64,000 bases of DNA, taken from contig JAPDOI010001446.1 in the NCBI GenBank assembly GCA_029168955.1, positions 115,284-179,283 on the forward strand, given 5' to 3'. Shown here piece by piece: positions 28,854 through 39,608 of this stretch. The notes beneath the pieces are model-generated. The model was not told where the DNA came from. It saw only the letters and a program-made list of their open reading frames with translations, and did no database searches. The DNA comes from Aplectana chamaeleonis (lineage: Eukaryota > Nematoda > Chromadorea > Rhabditida > Cosmocercidae). Every line of letters begins with the position of its first letter. Positions within the stretch are counted from its first letter, which is position 1. The position numbers were made by a program, and so were the translations under genes.

Positions 28854-31020
28854 TTATCCGGCGCCCTACGGAGTCCCGCTTGGGTTCCGCCCACTTTTAC
28901 CGGTGCGTTGTGCACTCCTACTTGGGTCCCCACCACTTTCTCCGGAGCCCTACGCACTCCCAGTTGTGTCTCGTCCACAGTTCCCGGCGGGCTACCCACT
29001 CTCACTTGGGTCCTGCCCATTTTTACCGGGGCGCTTCCACTTATCCGGCGCCCTACGGAGTCCCGCTTGGGTTCCGCCCACGTTTACCGGTGCGGTGTGC
29101 ACTCCTACTTGGGTCCCCACCACTTTCTACGGAGCCCTACGCACTCCCAGTTGTGTCTCGTCCACAGTTCCGGCGCGCTACCCACTCTCACTTGGGTCCT
29201 GCCCATTTTTACCGGGGCGCTTCCACTTATCCGGCGCCCTACGGAGTCCCGCTTGGGTTCCGCCCACGTTTACCGGTGCGGTGTGCACTCCTACTTGGGT
29301 CCCCACCACTTTCTACGGAGCCCTACGCACTCCCAGTTGTGTCTCGTCCACAGTTCCCGGCGCGCTACCCACTCTCACTTGGGTCCTGCCCATTTTTACC
29401 GGGGCGCTTCCACTTATCCGGCGCCCTACGGAGTCCCGCTTGGGTTCCGCCCACGTTTACCGGTGCGGTGTGCACTCCTACTTGGGTCCCCACCACTTTC
29501 TACGGAGCCCTACGCACTCCCAGTTGTGTCTCGTCCACAGTTCCCGGCGCGCTACCCACTCTCACTTGGGTCCTGCCCATTTTTACCGGCGCGCTTCCAC
29601 TTATCCGGCGCCCTACGCACCCCCAGTTGTGTCTTGCCCATTTTTACCAGCGCACTGTGCACTCCTACTTGGTTCCCCACCACTTTCTACGGAGCCCTAC
29701 GCACTCCCAGTTGTGTCTCGTCCACAGTTCCCCGCGCGCTACCCACTCTCACTTGGGTCCTGCCCACTTTTACCGGTGCGCTTCCACTTATCCGGCGCCC
29801 TACGGAGTCCCGCTTGGGTTCCGCCCACGTTTACCGGTGCGGTGTGCACTCCTACTTGGGTCCCCACCACTTTCTACGGAGCCCTACGCACTCCCAGTTG
29901 TGTCTCGTCCACAGTTCCCGGCGCGCTACCCACTCTCACTTGGGTCCTGCCCATTTTTACCGGGCGCTTCCACTTATCCGGCGCCCTACGGAGTCCCGCT
30001 TGGGTTCCGCCCACGTTTGCCGGTGCGGTGTGCACTCCTACTTGGGTCCCCACCACTTTCTACGGAGCCCTACGCACTCCCAGTTGTGTCTCGTCCACAG
30101 TTCCCGGCGCGCTACCCACTCTCACTTGGGTCCTGCCCATTTTTACCGGGGCGCTTCCACTTATCCGGCGCCCTACGGAGTCCCGCTTGGGTTCCGCCCA
30201 CGTTTACCGGTGCGGTGTGCACTCCTACTTGGGTCCACACCACTTTCTACGGAGCCCTACGCACTCCCAGTTGTGTATCGTCCACAGTTCCCGGCGCGCT
30301 ACCCACTCTCACTTGGGTCCTGCCCATTTTTACCGGGGCGCTTCCACTTATCCGGCGTCCTACCGAGTCCCGCTTGGGTTCCGCCCACGTTTACCGGTGC
30401 GGTGTGCACTCCTACTTGGTTCCCCACCACTTTCTACGGAGCCCTACGCACTCCCAGTTGTGTCTCGTCCACAGTTCCCGGCGCGCTACCCACTCTCACT
30501 TGGGTCCTGCCCATTTTTACCGGGGCGCTTCCACTTATCCGGCGCCCTACGGAGTCCCGCTTGGGTTCCGCCCACGTTTACCGGTGCGGTGTGCACTCCT
30601 ACTTGGGTCCCCACCACTTTCTACGGAGCCCTACGCACTCCCAGTTGTGTCTCGTCCACAGTTCCCGGCGCGCTACCCACTCTCACTTGGGTCCTGCCCA
30701 TTTTTACCGGCGCGCTTCCACTTATCCGGCGCCCTACGCACCCCCAGTTGTGTCTTGCCCATTTTTACCAGCGCACTGTGCACTCCTACTTGGTTCCCCA
30801 CCACTTTCTACGGAGCCCTACGCACTCCCAGTTGTGTCTCGTACACAGTTCCCGGCGCGCTACCCACTCTCACTTGGGTCCTGCCCATTTTTACCGGCGC
30901 GCTTCCACTTATCCGGCGCCCTACGCACCCCCAGTTGTGTCTTGCCCATTTTTACCAGCGCACTGTGCACTCCTACTTGGTTCCCGGCCTCTTTTTCGAC
31001 GCCCTATGCACTCCCAGTTA
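28854..31020. repeat. 187-bp higher-order repeat block
   Basis: The landmark CTTATCCGGCG recurs with its TTATCC at 28,854, 29,041, 29,228, 29,414, 29,601, 29,788, 29,974, 30,161, 30,348, 30,535, 30,722 and 30,909, that is every 187 bp (186 where one base is missing). Each unit contains three 42-bp monomers plus one 61-bp hybrid, in which a monomer is interrupted after about 20 bp and restarted. Because 187 is not a multiple of three, successive units are read in different frames. Isolated pairs with the same spacing occur upstream (23,938/24,125 and 24,581/24,768), so the 187-bp unit probably arose there and amplified here. Confidence 0.93.
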
Positions 31021-31567
31021 GGTCCCGTCCACAGTTCCCGACGCGCTACCCACTCTCACTTGGGTCCTGCCCATTTTTACCGGAGCACTTCCATTTTTCC
31101 GGCGCCCAACGGAGTCCCGCTTGGGTCCCGCCCACTTTTACCAGCGCGGAGTGCACCTCTAGTTGGGTCCCGTCCACTTTTACCGGCGCGGTGTGCACTC
31201 CTAGTTGTGTCCCGCCCACTTTTGCCAGCGCACTGTGCACTCCTACTTGGATCCCGGCCACTTTTTCGACGCCCTATGCACTCCCAGTTAGGTCCCGTCC
31301 ACAGTTCCCGGGGCGCTACCCACTCTCACTTGGGTCCTGCCCATTTTTACCGGCGCGCTTCCATTTTTCCGGCGCCCTACGGAGTCCCGCTTGGGGCCCG
31401 ATCATTTTTACCGGCACCCTACGCACTCCTAGTTGGGTCCCGTCCACTTTTACCGGCGCGCTGTGCACTCTCACTAGCTTCCCGACCACTTTTTCCGGCG
31501 CCCTACGCACTCCCAGTTGGGCCCCGCCCACTTTATACAGTGCTTGGTGCATTTCAATTTGTGTTCC
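31021..31567. repeat. Right edge of the satellite array
   Basis: The last monomers before unique DNA are increasingly divergent: GGGCCCGATCATTTTTACCG near 31,395, then a final monomer with CCCACTTTATACAGTGCTTG at about 31,525-31,567 that keeps only the CCCGCCCACTT start and a degenerate TTGTGTTCC end. Decay towards the edge is the usual pattern of satellite arrays homogenised by unequal exchange. Confidence 0.8.
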
Positions 31568-31694
31568 TCACGCGTAGCATATGGTCACTGATGGACCTGA
31601 GGCACAACGTCTCTCGAGCTCTATTAAGTCTTATCACGTTATCACTCCACTTCTCTTGAAAGAACGACCAAACTTCTTATCACTAAATTCCTTC

Positions 31695-31798
<104 letters not shown>

Positions 31799-31799
31799 T

Positions 31800-32915
31800 T
31801 TTAAAATTCGCAATTCTTTGATATCTCGAGACCCACTTTACGGATTTTTCTCAAATTTGGGAAATGCTGAGAACCCTTACGGCTCTATCTTTTGTAAAAG
31901 TTCCTCGTTTAAAGATCTCTCCCGAACCAAGATTCAGGAATGAGGGATGTGCGCATAGGCAATCCCTTTTCAAATTAGGTGCGAGCTTGGCGCGCACCAC
32001 AATTTTGAGACATATCTATCGTAGGAATCCGGAACTCTCGAAAGTGGCGTTTTTCCCTCGAAATTTTTCCCGGTTGGAAAGCTTTGAACGAAGTTAGTCG
32101 AAAACTTTGGAAAATCGACTACTAAACCACAGATTCGATATCAGCGCCCCCAAAAACCCCCTAGAAGAAAATTAAGTCAAATCTGGAACATTTTTCTAAA
32201 ACGCTTCCAAAGCCCTCTAATCGGTTCAAATAAACGCCCAACCGAAAATCCGTAATAGTCCAAAACACTGTCAGTCTGGGCAAAGTATGGAAAATGTGCC
32301 TTCACCCAAAATTTGCTCAGTGGGGTAGTTTTGGGCGCTGAACACATCTATGAGGTCTGTTTCAGAATTCTCCGAGGACTAATGCGCTTTTCGGAAGGTA
32401 CAAAAAGCATTAAAAATAGCTTTTTAAGCTTGTAACTTCTTCGAACCTGCAACTCGGGGCGGGATACTGCGCAGTTTTACTATTGAGCCACAAGAGATAC
32501 TAACGATACTAGTCGTTTTCGCAGATCCGACTTACGCTTTGTATACTTCCCTTGTTAGATCTGATGAACGCGGAAAGCTATCCAGCAAGCCCAGATCGAA
32601 TTTTCTTATATAGCAACGGCGGATCGAGAATTTTCTTAATGTGACGAAAAATTCCGTTCGATGCGTGACTAGTCTACCATCTCACTAAATCGTCGTTCCC
32701 GGGCGCTCAAACAGCAAAATTTCGTTTTTTGATTGGCATGGCATCAATCGTGCAAAAAAAATTGCAGAATATTACCTGCTGCTGTAAAATTTTGAATCAG
32801 ATATTTCTCGATACCCTCCATGACCTAAATATTGTACTACTTCAACACGCAATCCGCCCAAAGTGATTTTTCAGATAAAAACAATTGTTTGGCCGAAATT
32901 CCAGTAAATAAACGC
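31800..32915. other. Unique intergenic DNA, nothing recognised
   Basis: AT-rich single-copy-looking DNA with only short chance ORFs. I see no splice-flanked coding segment, RNA gene or terminal-repeat element here. Confidence 0.5.
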
Positions 32916-33138
32916 TTAGGCTGCGATTATACTTCCTACGACTGGCGACGCGGTGTTCACCACCCTGATCGACTGAAAATCGATATTCCTGATGTGCACT
33001 TTCGCGGTTGCGCGTCGCGGCAAGTATGCTCTCCGCCTTACAGTGTCAGACTTCCACGGGATGAATCAGAATTTTATGAGTATCGCTAGGGCTCTGTGTT
33101 TGTGAAGAGCGCCGCTATAACAGCTATTCAACGCCTAA
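32916..33138. mobile_element. Possible small TTAGGC-ended MITE
   Basis: The segment opens with TTAGGCTGCGATTATACTTC and closes with ACGCCTAA, giving short inverted ends. The opening resembles the start of the better-supported GC-rich hairpin element at 52,661 (TTAGGCGTCGTTTACACTTC). Internal pairing is weak, so this is tentative. The ORF across it (32,832-33,089 plus) has no recognisable domain. Confidence 0.35.
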
Positions 33139-33668
33139 GATTATCGTTGCCAGATGTAATCTGCTCAAGATCGGTATGTGGCGGCTACTGTCTTAGAAGT
33201 CCACGAGGATCAACTCATTGATAAATCACAAAGAATACCGCCGATTATGAGCATTACGTAACCTTAGACCACAAATATGACACACTTCATTACCTCATCC
33301 TCACCTCAACCGAGTGGACGTCCTATCGAAGCCGGTCAGTGGTTGCGAGTATCATTCATTATGTAAGTCTTTGTTTGCATTTATGTATTGTATATCAATC
33401 ATCAGTGAGCCAAAATAATGAAAAAAAAGCTTTATAAATTAACATAGAATCAATTCTATGCCAAAAGGGTATCGAATATGAGAAAAATCCAAGTATTCTC
33501 CACGAACAGTTGATTCGTGCAAGAGTGAAAATCGATGGCTATTTTTCTGGCAATTTTATCAGGAATTTCACTTCGGAAAAGGAGTGGGAATTGATTCGTA
33601 GTTGAACAAAATGTTTAACAAGTTATAACCTTATTCGGAATTCCGAATTCCATGGGAAGTTGGCTCAG
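33139..33668. other. Unique DNA, nothing recognised
   Basis: AT-rich sequence without a supported gene. It ends at a solitary copy of the AGGCAGTGTTCACG MITE terminus, described separately. Confidence 0.45.
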
Positions 33669-33682
33669 AGGCAGTGTTCACG
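33669..33682. mobile_element. Solo terminus of the TTAA-type MITE family
   Basis: AGGCAGTGTTCACG matches the inverted-repeat end seen at 51,883, 53,761 and other sites, but no partner end is visible nearby. It sits about 90 bp beyond the 3' truncation point of the retrotransposon at 33,770-36,034, so a MITE insertion or deletion may have helped remove the retrotransposon's 3' end. Confidence 0.45.
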
Positions 33683-33769
33683 TTAGGAACCTTATTCTAG
33701 ATTTCGATGTTTTTGACAATAAGTCCACGATTGGAACAACCACAGAACCTCCGAATTTTGGAAAAAAAA

Positions 33770-36034
33770 TTAACTGAAAAACTTCTGAAATATTTGATTA
33801 CGCCTGTTTGCTGCGGCATACTTCGAAACGAGGTTCACAATCCTTTGCAGTTTTGCGTTGTTTTCAGCGAATAACACAATGTCGTCGGCGTACTCAAGGT
33901 CGACAAGGGAGCGTCCTGATGGTGCTAGGATCACATCCGCAGGAAACTGTTCTGCAACTCTACGCATGATGTCATCAACGGCGAAGTTGAAAAGAAAAGG
34001 TCCTGCAACGGCTCCTTGCCTTTCTCCTGTTTTCACCTCGGAAGCTGACGTAAATCCCACAGGTGTACGAACTGCTGCTGTTGTTCCTTTGTTCATGTCC
34101 CCGATTAACCAAACATACTTTTCCGGGACTCCATCTGCCCGCAGAGCATTGAGCAATCGATCACGATGAGGAGAGTCGAACGCGGCTTCAAAGTCCAAAA
34201 AAGCAAGCTGTAATGGCTTCGAATACCGCTGCCACGATTCAATTACTCCTCTCACGACGAACACTTGGTTGATGGTCGATCTTCCAGGCCGAAAACCGGC
34301 TTGCTCATCTCTGGTCGTTCCTTCACGATGTTTGATAAGTCGCTCGAGAATGATACCTTCTAAAACCTTGTACATAACACAAAGTAGAGAGATTCCTCTG
34401 TAGTTCTTAGGATCCGTGGCGGATAGCTTCTTGTGAAGAGGTACGATGATCGCTTGTCTCCACCAATCGGGTATCCTTTCGCTCATCCATATGGCACGGA
34501 TGGTGTTGGTCATTTCACGGATCCCAGACGGTGGAAGAGCTTTCAGCATTTCAGCAGTGATATTGTCATCTCCACCTGCCTTTTCATTCTTCATTTTCCG
34601 GACACAATCCAAAACTTCAGACTCAGTCGGCGGTTCTTCACTGACATCGTAATGTGCTCTATGAACATGCGGGAGCTCAGGTACTGATGACGCTGGACGA
34701 TTCAGTAGTGAACTGAAGTAATCCTTCCATATTGGCAGCGTCGCATCACCAACTGCATCTCCATTGGTAGTGTTCAAGACAGGAGAACATCTCTTCATCT
34801 TCCCGCTATACTGTCGCAGCAACGTGTAGGCTTTCTTCGGATTCTTCTCCTCCCAAGCCTTCTCGAACTCCTTAGCTCTACACGTCCACTCTCGTTCGCG
34901 GTCACTTTGAAGCTGCCGACGCAACTTCCTCCTCAGACGCTTCTCCTCCACGAAGTTTCCTGCAGTTCGAAGAGCACATACTCTGTTGTAGGTAGATGTT
35001 GTTTCTTTTGAGACGTAGGCAAACTTCTTCTTAGGCTGTACAACCGGGAGTGCCTCTTTCGAAGCGTCTTGGATGCACTTGACAAAAGAATCCGCGTCGC
35101 AAAGTTTCTGCTTGGTCCGTACTCCGATGTGAATAGAAACGCCTTGTCGAAAATTCCTTGTGCTCTCTTCATCTCTGAGACTTGTCTTGTCAATCCTCCG
35201 GAGAGGCTGAGCCCCTCGCTTCCTCTTATGAATCCTCGCAGTGAAGTTCAACAGAACAGGACGGTGATCCGAATAGAATGCGACATCCCACACAGCTCTA
35301 GATCTTCTAATGTTCGATACTGGAATATTCCTCCTCAGGACATAGTCAAGCTGTAGTTTCAAAGTTGTCATCTTCCGCTTCCGCTGCTCTTCTGAAGATA
35401 GCTGGGATGGTCCCTGCCACGTAAGCTGATGGCGGCGATGATTCCTCTTAAATGTCGATGCAATAATCAGACCACTGCGTTCACAAAATTCGACAAGGCG
35501 GTAGCCATTGTCCGATGATTGCTCCACAGGGTAGAACCATTTACCGATTACTTCGGATTCCTGATCAAGTCCCATCTTCGCATTTGCGTCAATCCCCACG
35601 ACAACAGCATGTTGACAAGGTATCCTGGCCAGCAACATATTGAGTTCCTCATAAAACGCATCATTCGAATTGTTTTCGGCGGTTTCAGTGGGCGCATGAG
35701 CACGCACTATCCACAGATTGAATCCTCTGTGATCCCGCAGTCGTACGAATGCATTCCGGCACGACGTTGAGCCAAACTCCTTGACCATACCATTGAAATC
35801 CTTCCTTACAGCTATTGCACAGCCTCCCACTCTCCTATCGTCAGCGTTACCGCAGTAGATGGTGTACTCTCCGACGCTGATGACGGGGCTATCCTTGAGG
35901 CGGGTTTCCTGCAAAGCAGCAAACGGAGCATGGAAATAGCTCAGAAGTCTGGACAGCGCAGTTTTTTGGATATCACTCGACAGCGATCGACAGTTCAGGG
36001 TGGCGAAATTGTGGCTCGTGGCCAAAGACTCCAT
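33770..36034 (-). CDS. Endonuclease/reverse transcriptase of a non-LTR retrotransposon, 3'-truncated
   Basis: A 754-residue open frame encoding the catalytic protein of a LINE-type element, which nicks chromosomal DNA and copies its own RNA at the nick. Residues about 10-265 form an APE-like endonuclease: NCRSLSS at 14-20, catalytic Glu in QETRLKD (42-48), GIDAN at 147-151 and SDHRPV with the catalytic His at 255-260. The RT follows: NYRGISLL (544-551), FLDFEAAFD with the first catalytic Asp (612-620), RQGAVAGP (672-679) and YADD (715-718). The ATG at 36,034 is preceded in frame by TAA 9 bases upstream, so this start is plausible. After YADD the frame diverges at residue 743 into about a dozen unrelated residues and stops; the RT thumb and C-terminal region seen in the second copy (43.57-44.1 kb) are missing. 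Organisation suggests the RTE group, not certain. Enzymatically it is probably dead. Confidence 0.88.
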   Translation of the reverse strand: MESLATSHNFATLNCRSLSSDIQKTALSRLLSYFHAPFAALQETRLKDSPVISVGEYTIYCGNADDRRVGGCAIAVRKDFNGMVKEFGSTSCRNAFVRLRDHRGFNLWIVRAHAPTETAENNSNDAFYEELNMLLARIPCQHAVVVGIDANAKMGLDQESEVIGKWFYPVEQSSDNGYRLVEFCERSGLIIASTFKRNHRRHQLTWQGPSQLSSEEQRKRKMTTLKLQLDYVLRRNIPVSNIRRSRAVWDVAFYSDHRPVLLNFTARIHKRKRGAQPLRRIDKTSLRDEESTRNFRQGVSIHIGVRTKQKLCDADSFVKCIQDASKEALPVVQPKKKFAYVSKETTSTYNRVCALRTAGNFVEEKRLRRKLRRQLQSDREREWTCRAKEFEKAWEEKNPKKAYTLLRQYSGKMKRCSPVLNTTNGDAVGDATLPIWKDYFSSLLNRPASSVPELPHVHRAHYDVSEEPPTESEVLDCVRKMKNEKAGGDDNITAEMLKALPPSGIREMTNTIRAIWMSERIPDWWRQAIIVPLHKKLSATDPKNYRGISLLCVMYKVLEGIILERLIKHREGTTRDEQAGFRPGRSTINQVFVVRGVIESWQRYSKPLQLAFLDFEAAFDSPHRDRLLNALRADGVPEKYVWLIGDMNKGTTAAVRTPVGFTSASEVKTGERQGAVAGPFLFNFAVDDIMRRVAEQFPADVILAPSGRSLVDLEYADDIVLFAENNAKLQRIVNLVSKYAAANRRNQIFQKFFS

Positions 36035-36246
36035 GACTCCTTAGGTACGGATCCTAACGTGTTATGGACCAGAGGCCTCAGTGTGCCGGACGGCGACACC
36101 TTTATGCAATGTATGGGATACTTTCGCGATATAGTTGTGCACGCTATATCGCTCGAACGTTCCCTGTGTACACTCAAACGTCCGCTGGGTTCAGTAGAAG
36201 CAGGGGCACCAACGAGCAGGTACCAACAGACTTGTATACACACTAG

Positions 36247-36466
36247 AGTGTTGGAACGAATAATTTTTTTTGAATATTCGAATAAACGAATAATTCGAAT
36301 AATCCACTTCTTCGAATATTCGATTATTCGAATAAACGAATATTTCACTTCTTCGAATATTCGATTATTCGAATAACCCGAATAATCCACTTCTTTGAAT
36401 ATCTGAATATTCGAAATATTCGAATATTCGAATATTATTCGAATAAACGAATATTTGGGCAACACT
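36247..36466. mobile_element. AT-rich ATTCGAA foldback element, copy 1
   Basis: About 220 bp composed of overlapping GAATATTCGAATA-type palindromes, bounded by AGTGTTGG on the left and CAACACT on the right (inverted ends). The second copy at 46,743-46,965 has the same internal order, including ACCCGAATAATC and CACTTCTTTGAATAT, and the same GGGCAACACT end, so it is a dispersed element and not simple sequence. Confidence 0.7.
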
Positions 36467-36712
36467 ATTGCGTACTATCCCATCCAATCCACTCGGGCAA
36501 ACTGGGGCATCGACAACAGGTTGAGAAGTTGTCATCTCATAAACTGCAGCCTCTTGACAACTCAAATCGCTCGCATTGTAAGCCTGACAACTGCCCGTTG
36601 CCAAGCTGTTGTCGGGCTATTGACATTTTGACCTGTCCCGTTTAGCGGCCTATTTAGCAGCGGTTCACATCCTTCAAGACTTTATGTGGCTTAGGAACTA
36701 CTTTGCACCGAC

Positions 36713-36822
36713 CCGCGTCGCGGTCGGCGCATCGACATGCATCGCGGTCAGCACACCTACACGCAACGCGGTCAGCACACCTACACGCATCGCAGTCGGT
36801 ACACATACGCGTCGCGGCTGGG
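36713..36822. repeat. 24-bp minisatellite
   Basis: About four to five copies of a 24-bp unit, CGCGGTCAGCACACCTACAC plus GCAA or GCAT, with diverged copies at both ends. On the minus strand it reads as an 8-residue Cys/Arg repeat, but I see no gene around it. Confidence 0.75.
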
Positions 36823-36930
36823 TCGCTTAACCTCCACTGAGGCCGCCACCGGATGGACAGGGCTTCCAGATGCTGGGTGGGGCCAATATACCGCATACTT
36901 GGGTAATTGAACCGGCTGCACTATTGTCAC

Positions 36931-37395
36931 CTAAATTCAGCATACACGCTCGTAAACGTGGTTGAGATACTAACTACGGAAGTTGAATGGCATGGTTCAG
37001 TACACAACGCCTACGCATTCTGAAGCGTCAAAAACGACCAAAAGTGACGCTACACGACTGAGGAGTCGGCCCCGCACCTGTATCAGCCCGCCCCCGTACT
37101 TGCGTCCTCCCCCAAACAGGAGTGCTGGGCCATTCCCACCATCGTCGATGTGTATGGCTCACTTATTGTACTCAATGTACTACCCACAAGCGTCGCCGAT
37201 GGTGGGAATGTCCCAGCACCCCTTTTTTGGAGGAGGACGCAAATACAAGGGCGGGCAGATACGGGGGCGGGGCCAACTTCTCACTCGTGTAGCGTCATTG
37301 TGGATCGTTTTTGAAAATGCGTGGGCGTTGTGTTCTGAGCCATACTTTATATTTCCGTAGTTATCTCAACAACGTTTACGAGTGCGTACTCTGAG
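36931..37395. mobile_element. Near-complete palindromic foldback element
   Basis: Two arms of about 200 bp (36,931-37,146 and 37,195-37,395) are inverted copies of each other with a spacer of about 50 bp. Matching landmarks include CATACACGCTCGTAAACGTG against TTTACGAGTGCGTACTCTG, CGCCCACGCATT and CTGGGCCATTCCCACCATCG. The outer end resembles the CAGCATACACGCTC terminus of the element at 51,290-51,772. No protein is encoded; a non-autonomous DNA transposon is most likely. Confidence 0.85.
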
Positions 37396-37980
37396 TTTTG
37401 GCCGAGAAATAGCCGCGAAACAGACAAAAAATTCCTTTTTCCCGAGTAAATGTCGCGAAATAGCCGTTAAATATAGCTGGCTACGAAATAGTCGCCAATA
37501 TGCTAAATTGCCGCCAAATTTGTGGTCTGCTTCGGTCTAGTTTGGTTTAGCTTAGTTGAGTTCAGCTGAGTTATGCGCAGTTTATGCGATGGCGAACTTC
37601 CTATTGCTGCTTAGCCGTGCCCTACTCCGGAATTTCAGCGACAATTCGAAAAAACTCAGCGACAATTCGTAGTTAGTCGTTGAGACCGACACCATGTCAC
37701 TGGGAACTCGCCGTGTAATATCTCGCTTCCCAGCTCCATGAGACGTCTGGGCGACAACAGACGTTGAGTGGCTCAGGATCTGGCACGAACTTGAGACTAT
37801 ATCCAGCTGGTCGTCCTAGGTGGCTGGAAACCGTCGAATTCCACGTGCAGCATTATGGAAGGAGAGAACTTGGGATTTTGCGTCAGAATTAAGGTGAAGT
37901 TCACCAGGCAAGTAGACAAATAGCATCACCTCGAACCAGTTTCATGAAAATACACATGAAAATGACTCATTCTGGCCCTC
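37396..37980. other. Unique DNA, nothing recognised
   Basis: Contains short imperfect iterations of CGCGAAATAGCCG (37,410-37,500) but no supported gene or RNA. Confidence 0.4.
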
Positions 37981-37984
37981 AACC

Positions 37985-38246
37985 TCAGAGAAGTCCAAGG
38001 ACGATCCGCGGCGCTTCCGCAGGATCGTCCGCGGCCGACGACCGGACGATCCTTCACCGAAGCCGTGGATGCACCGGCAACTCTGAGAAATATTGCCGCG
38101 ACTCCTCCGCGACTGCCCCGCGACTCCCCCGTGACCCTCGACTCCCCCGCGACTCTGCCGTGACTCTGCCGCGACTTCTCCGCGACATCTTAGTGAAGGA
38201 AGCTTCCGCGACTCCCCCGCGACTCCCCCGCGACTCCCCCGCGACT
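37985..38246. repeat. CCGCGG motif plus 11-bp CGCGACTCCCC minisatellite
   Basis: The left part has several GGACGATCCGCGGCGC-type motifs; the right part is a degenerate tandem repeat whose cleanest copies are the 11-bp unit CGCGACTCCCC at about 38,203-38,246. Similar composite patches occur at 44,530-44,845 and 46,378-46,490. Confidence 0.75.
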
Positions 38247-38249
38247 CTA

Positions 38250-39040
38250 CGGCTATGTCGTCGTATCGATTAAACTCCTGGCGGTCACTCCTATCAATTT
38301 CCTCTTTCACGCCAAGCGAGCGGTCGCTGTAATGCCTTCTCTCCTGTTGCAATATCCTCTTTGAATCCAACTCATTTATAACAATTTGATTGATTCGACC
38401 CACCATTTTGAGGTAATCAGCTGTTAAAGAACTCCTAGCCCTCCAATCACTCCATCACATTATCAGAACCAGTATGATGAACTGCGTCCACGTACATTTT
38501 AGCTAAGTAACCTTTGAGCTAAGCTTACTCATGCACATAATACTTGATGTTCTGAGTGTTTTTCCTTATCTATTTCATCCATTTCTCTGTTCATCGTCAT
38601 CACCATAAGTCAAGGTCTAGCAGACCGTTTTTGTGTACATCTAAAGAGCTGTGTCCATCCATCATGATCACCAACTTTTTTCAAAAAGTGTCGAAACTTT
38701 CTCCGCCCCGCAATGGATAAATTTTTCTCTGCGATTTCTGGAATTGGAATTTCCCAGAAATAAATTGAAATTTCGTAAAATTTTTGTATTTACCAACATT
38801 TATACGTAATTGCCTCTTACGGTTTTTTTTACAATGTTTCACGCAACTTGGATCTAAAAATCACAAGAAGACTGGGAACGTAATACAATGAAACGTTCTT
38901 TTTGAATTCGAGGCTCATAGCTGAGAAATCTGATAATAAACATATCAGCGCGAAACCTCGAGAAAGTATTGTTTCTGTGCAGCGTTGCCGAATTTTCAGC
39001 CAATGACTTGCCTTGGAGACGACCCGTTAGAGCTTTTCTT
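38250..39040. other. Unique DNA, nothing recognised
   Basis: AT-rich sequence with no supported coding exon, RNA gene or element boundary. Confidence 0.4.
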
Positions 39041-39042
39041 GA

Positions 39043-39596
39043 TTGAAGGCAGTGGCCGCGATAGAAGATGCTTGTTTTTTTTTTCCTTCCTAAACCCTTT
39101 TCTGGGTTCAGAGTAGCAGGACCTATGAGAAAAATCGCGAAAAAACCGCTGTTTCGGGCCAAATTTGAAGCCTAAACTTTTTTGTCTTTTGATGGTGGAC
39201 GAGCCGACTCCTCATAATCGGCATCGATGACCTTATATCAAGAACATCAGCTGGCTTGAAATTGAGTTTCAACCAATGATCCATCGGATTTATGCTAACA
39301 TCTAGTGAAAAACATTGACTGAAGTGCTTTCTTTCATTGTTCAACTGTTTTTATTAAGCGAATTTGCATTTATTTCGTCCTCTGAACGTCGATGATTTTT
39401 GACTGCTCGGCATGAGGCGGCTATCTTTTTTTGCTGCGCTGTGCACGTGTGCACGAACTGGGATCTTTGGGCCTTAGAAACTCTAATTCTAGACCGTCTT
39501 TCACCGAACAACCCTCCAAGTTTTCAGCTGTTTTCGATCTGAGCCGATTTTTGTAGTTTTTTAGATAACTTTTTTCATCGCGACCACTGCCTTTAA
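39043..39596. mobile_element. TTAA-type MITE, GGCAGTGGCCGCGAT ends
   Basis: The left end TTGAAGGCAGTGGCCGCGAT and the right end ATCGCGACCACTGCCTTTAA form inverted repeats around 554 bp. The termini belong to the AGGCAGTG family; the left TTGA is one base off the TTAA expected for a target-site duplication. No transposase is encoded. Confidence 0.75.
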
Positions 39597-39608
39597 AGAT
39601 GTGGCACA

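Larger units (their letters stand above)
1..31567. repeat. Giant 42-bp satellite array
   Basis: The whole stretch is a tandem array of a 42-bp GC-rich monomer, roughly 750 copies, with its left end outside the window. Two monomer types alternate: A starts GCCCACTTTTACCGGCGCGC and B starts GTCCACAGTTCCCGGCGCTC; both end in the shared core TTGGGTCCC. The consensus has no stop codon in all three plus frames and two of three minus frames, so ORFs of 2,000 to 3,300 codons appear (for example 2,092-12,132 plus and 818-7,243 minus). One- and two-base indels move the array from frame to frame without consequence (near 2,085, 5,735, 7,250), there are no introns or unique ends, and competing frames are equally open. 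I therefore call it satellite DNA, not a gene. Function unknown; centromeric, heterochromatic or other roles are all possible. Confidence 0.95.

Noticed and set aside
28854..31020. CRISPR-like array because of regular spacing
   Set aside because: There are no unique spacers between repeats; the units are contiguous satellite monomers in a eukaryotic context.
32916..33138. Nematode telomere repeat (TTAGGC)n
   Set aside because: Only single TTAGGC words occur; no tandem telomeric run is present anywhere in the window.
34433..35770. Plus-strand ORFs opposite the retrotransposon
   Set aside because: Shadow frames of the minus-strand endonuclease/RT, with no recognisable domain.
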